Of a stretch of DNA of 6,519 nucleotides, positions 5,748 to 6,519 are shown piece after piece. The stretch is taken from the NCBI GenBank assembly GCA_014523695.1, contig JAATVS010000060.1, positions 1 to 6,519 of the forward strand, in the 5' to 3' direction. This stretch comes from Nitrososphaerales archaeon TH5895. Lineage in GTDB: Archaea > Thermoproteota > Nitrososphaeria > Nitrososphaerales > Nitrososphaeraceae. The notes under the pieces were generated by a model, which was not told where the DNA came from, did not search any database, and saw only the letters and a program-made list of their open reading frames with translations. How positions within the stretch are numbered: position 1 is the first letter of the stretch; every line of letters starts with the position of its first letter. The position numbers and the translations under genes were made by a program.

Positions 5748-6519
5748 ATGTCTGCCGTTGATAGAGACTACGATATAATAGTTGCTGGTGGGGGGTTGTC
5801 TGGCATGATAGCTGCGTGCTCGGCTGCCCACTACTCAACACAGACGCTAAGAATCTTGGTGGTAGACAGAAATGATTTAGAATCTTTGGGTAGAAAAACA
5901 CTGACAGGTTGGATTTGTGGTGACGCAGTCGGTAAGAAGCCTGTCGACTACATGAATAAGAATATTAATATCAGTTGGCAGTATCCTGAAATTGAGCACC
6001 CGGTAAGAGGGGTTGTGGCTTATTCTCCCGATCATCAAACGAAAATTTCTTTTGATGGAGAGGGATATATTTTAAACAGAAGGTTGCTACCGCAGAAGCA
6101 AGCCAGTGACGCCGTATCAAGAGGAGTTGATCTGAGAGGTAACATTGTGCTAAGAAATCTTGTTACGGATGGGAATAAGGTAATTGGAGTTGAAGGCGAC
6201 GACCTGAAAGAGAAAGTCCCGTTCAGGAAAACCTCTTCATTGGTTATCGATTGTACAGGAGTGACCTCTGTCCTGAGAACCAACTTGGCGGTAAATTCCT
6301 ACATTCAGAGAAAGATAGATAGAGACGATTTAGAGGCAACGGGCAGATACATATGTACATTTGATGTTGGCATCGATGACAAAACATATTTTGACCCAGA
6401 ATATTGCATAATCCATTTAGATCAAGACATTGCTCCTGGTGGTTATGCATGGGTATTCCCTAAGGGTAGTTCGAAGGCAAATATCGGCTTGGGAGTCCAG
6501 CAAAAAGCATTAGATCAAA
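5748..6519 (+). CDS. geranylgeranyl reductase-family FAD-dependent oxidoreductase (3' end missing)
   Basis: This is the first 257 residues of a flavoprotein; the frame is open to the right window edge. It starts with a Rossmann FAD-binding fold: strand YDIIVAGGG, glycine motif GGGLSG (14-19), and a β2 strand ending in the acidic D40 (ILVVDR). Then come GRKTLTGWICGDAVGK (48-63), the second nucleotide-contact motif VIDCTG (166-171), and APGGYAWVFPKG (228-239) with ANIGLGV (243-249). The last pair is characteristic of geranylgeranyl reductases. In archaea such enzymes saturate the geranylgeranyl chains of ether lipids or related isoprenoids; paralogues with other substrates exist, so the exact substrate is open. 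The missing part should hold the rest of the substrate-binding and C-terminal domains. The ATG at 5748 is backed by a TATA box upstream and by the distance to the glycine motif. It lies 100 bases after glmS on the same strand. Confidence 0.9.
   Translation, partial: MSAVDRDYDIIVAGGGLSGMIAACSAAHYSTQTLRILVVDRNDLESLGRKTLTGWICGDAVGKKPVDYMNKNINISWQYPEIEHPVRGVVAYSPDHQTKISFDGEGYILNRRLLPQKQASDAVSRGVDLRGNIVLRNLVTDGNKVIGVEGDDLKEKVPFRKTSSLVIDCTGVTSVLRTNLAVNSYIQRKIDRDDLEATGRYICTFDVGIDDKTYFDPEYCIIHLDQDIAPGGYAWVFPKGSSKANIGLGVQQKALDQ

Overview
The window is a piece of an archaeal chromosome. The evidence is the archaeal-type uS13 and uS4 ribosomal proteins in the archaeal order (S13 then S4), a geranylgeranyl reductase-family flavoprotein of the kind that saturates archaeal isoprenoid lipids, TATA-like boxes, and start codons lying about 27 bases from those boxes with little or no leader. 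The flavour of uS13, GlmS and the reductase suggests a Nitrososphaerota (Thaumarchaeota) relative. That is recognition from memory; Thermoplasmatota or another lineage is not excluded. The DNA is moderately AT-rich throughout, and no insertion sequence, phage gene, CRISPR array, tRNA or rRNA was seen.

Layout. Positions 1-958 (minus strand) hold the N-terminal part of a MoxR/magnesium-chelatase-I-like AAA+ ATPase that runs off the left edge. Positions 959-1693 contain no gene I can support; they hold the ATPase promoter, a short palindrome and a few small potential hairpins. Positions 1694-2702 (plus) encode uS13 and uS4 as a two-gene operon. At 2738-3697 (minus) is a winged-helix protein convergent with rpsD; it has a large C-terminal domain resembling the archaeal S-layer-like C-terminal family and ends in an EF-hand-like loop. 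Divergent from it, at 3881-5647 (plus), is complete glmS. Its stop codon lies inside a short tandem repeat (5638-5693). Positions 5748-6519 (plus) hold the N-terminal part of the geranylgeranyl reductase-like flavoprotein, which runs off the right edge.

How the genes may work together. rpsM-rpsD is translation machinery, but the rpsK-rpoD genes that normally follow it in archaea are not there. The right half is envelope-flavoured: GlmS makes glucosamine-6-phosphate for amino-sugar and glycan precursors, the reductase works on membrane-lipid isoprenoids, and the regulator-like protein shares a 183-base divergent control region with glmS. A link between the regulator and surface-glycan supply is a hypothesis from gene order and domain resemblance, not something the sequence proves.
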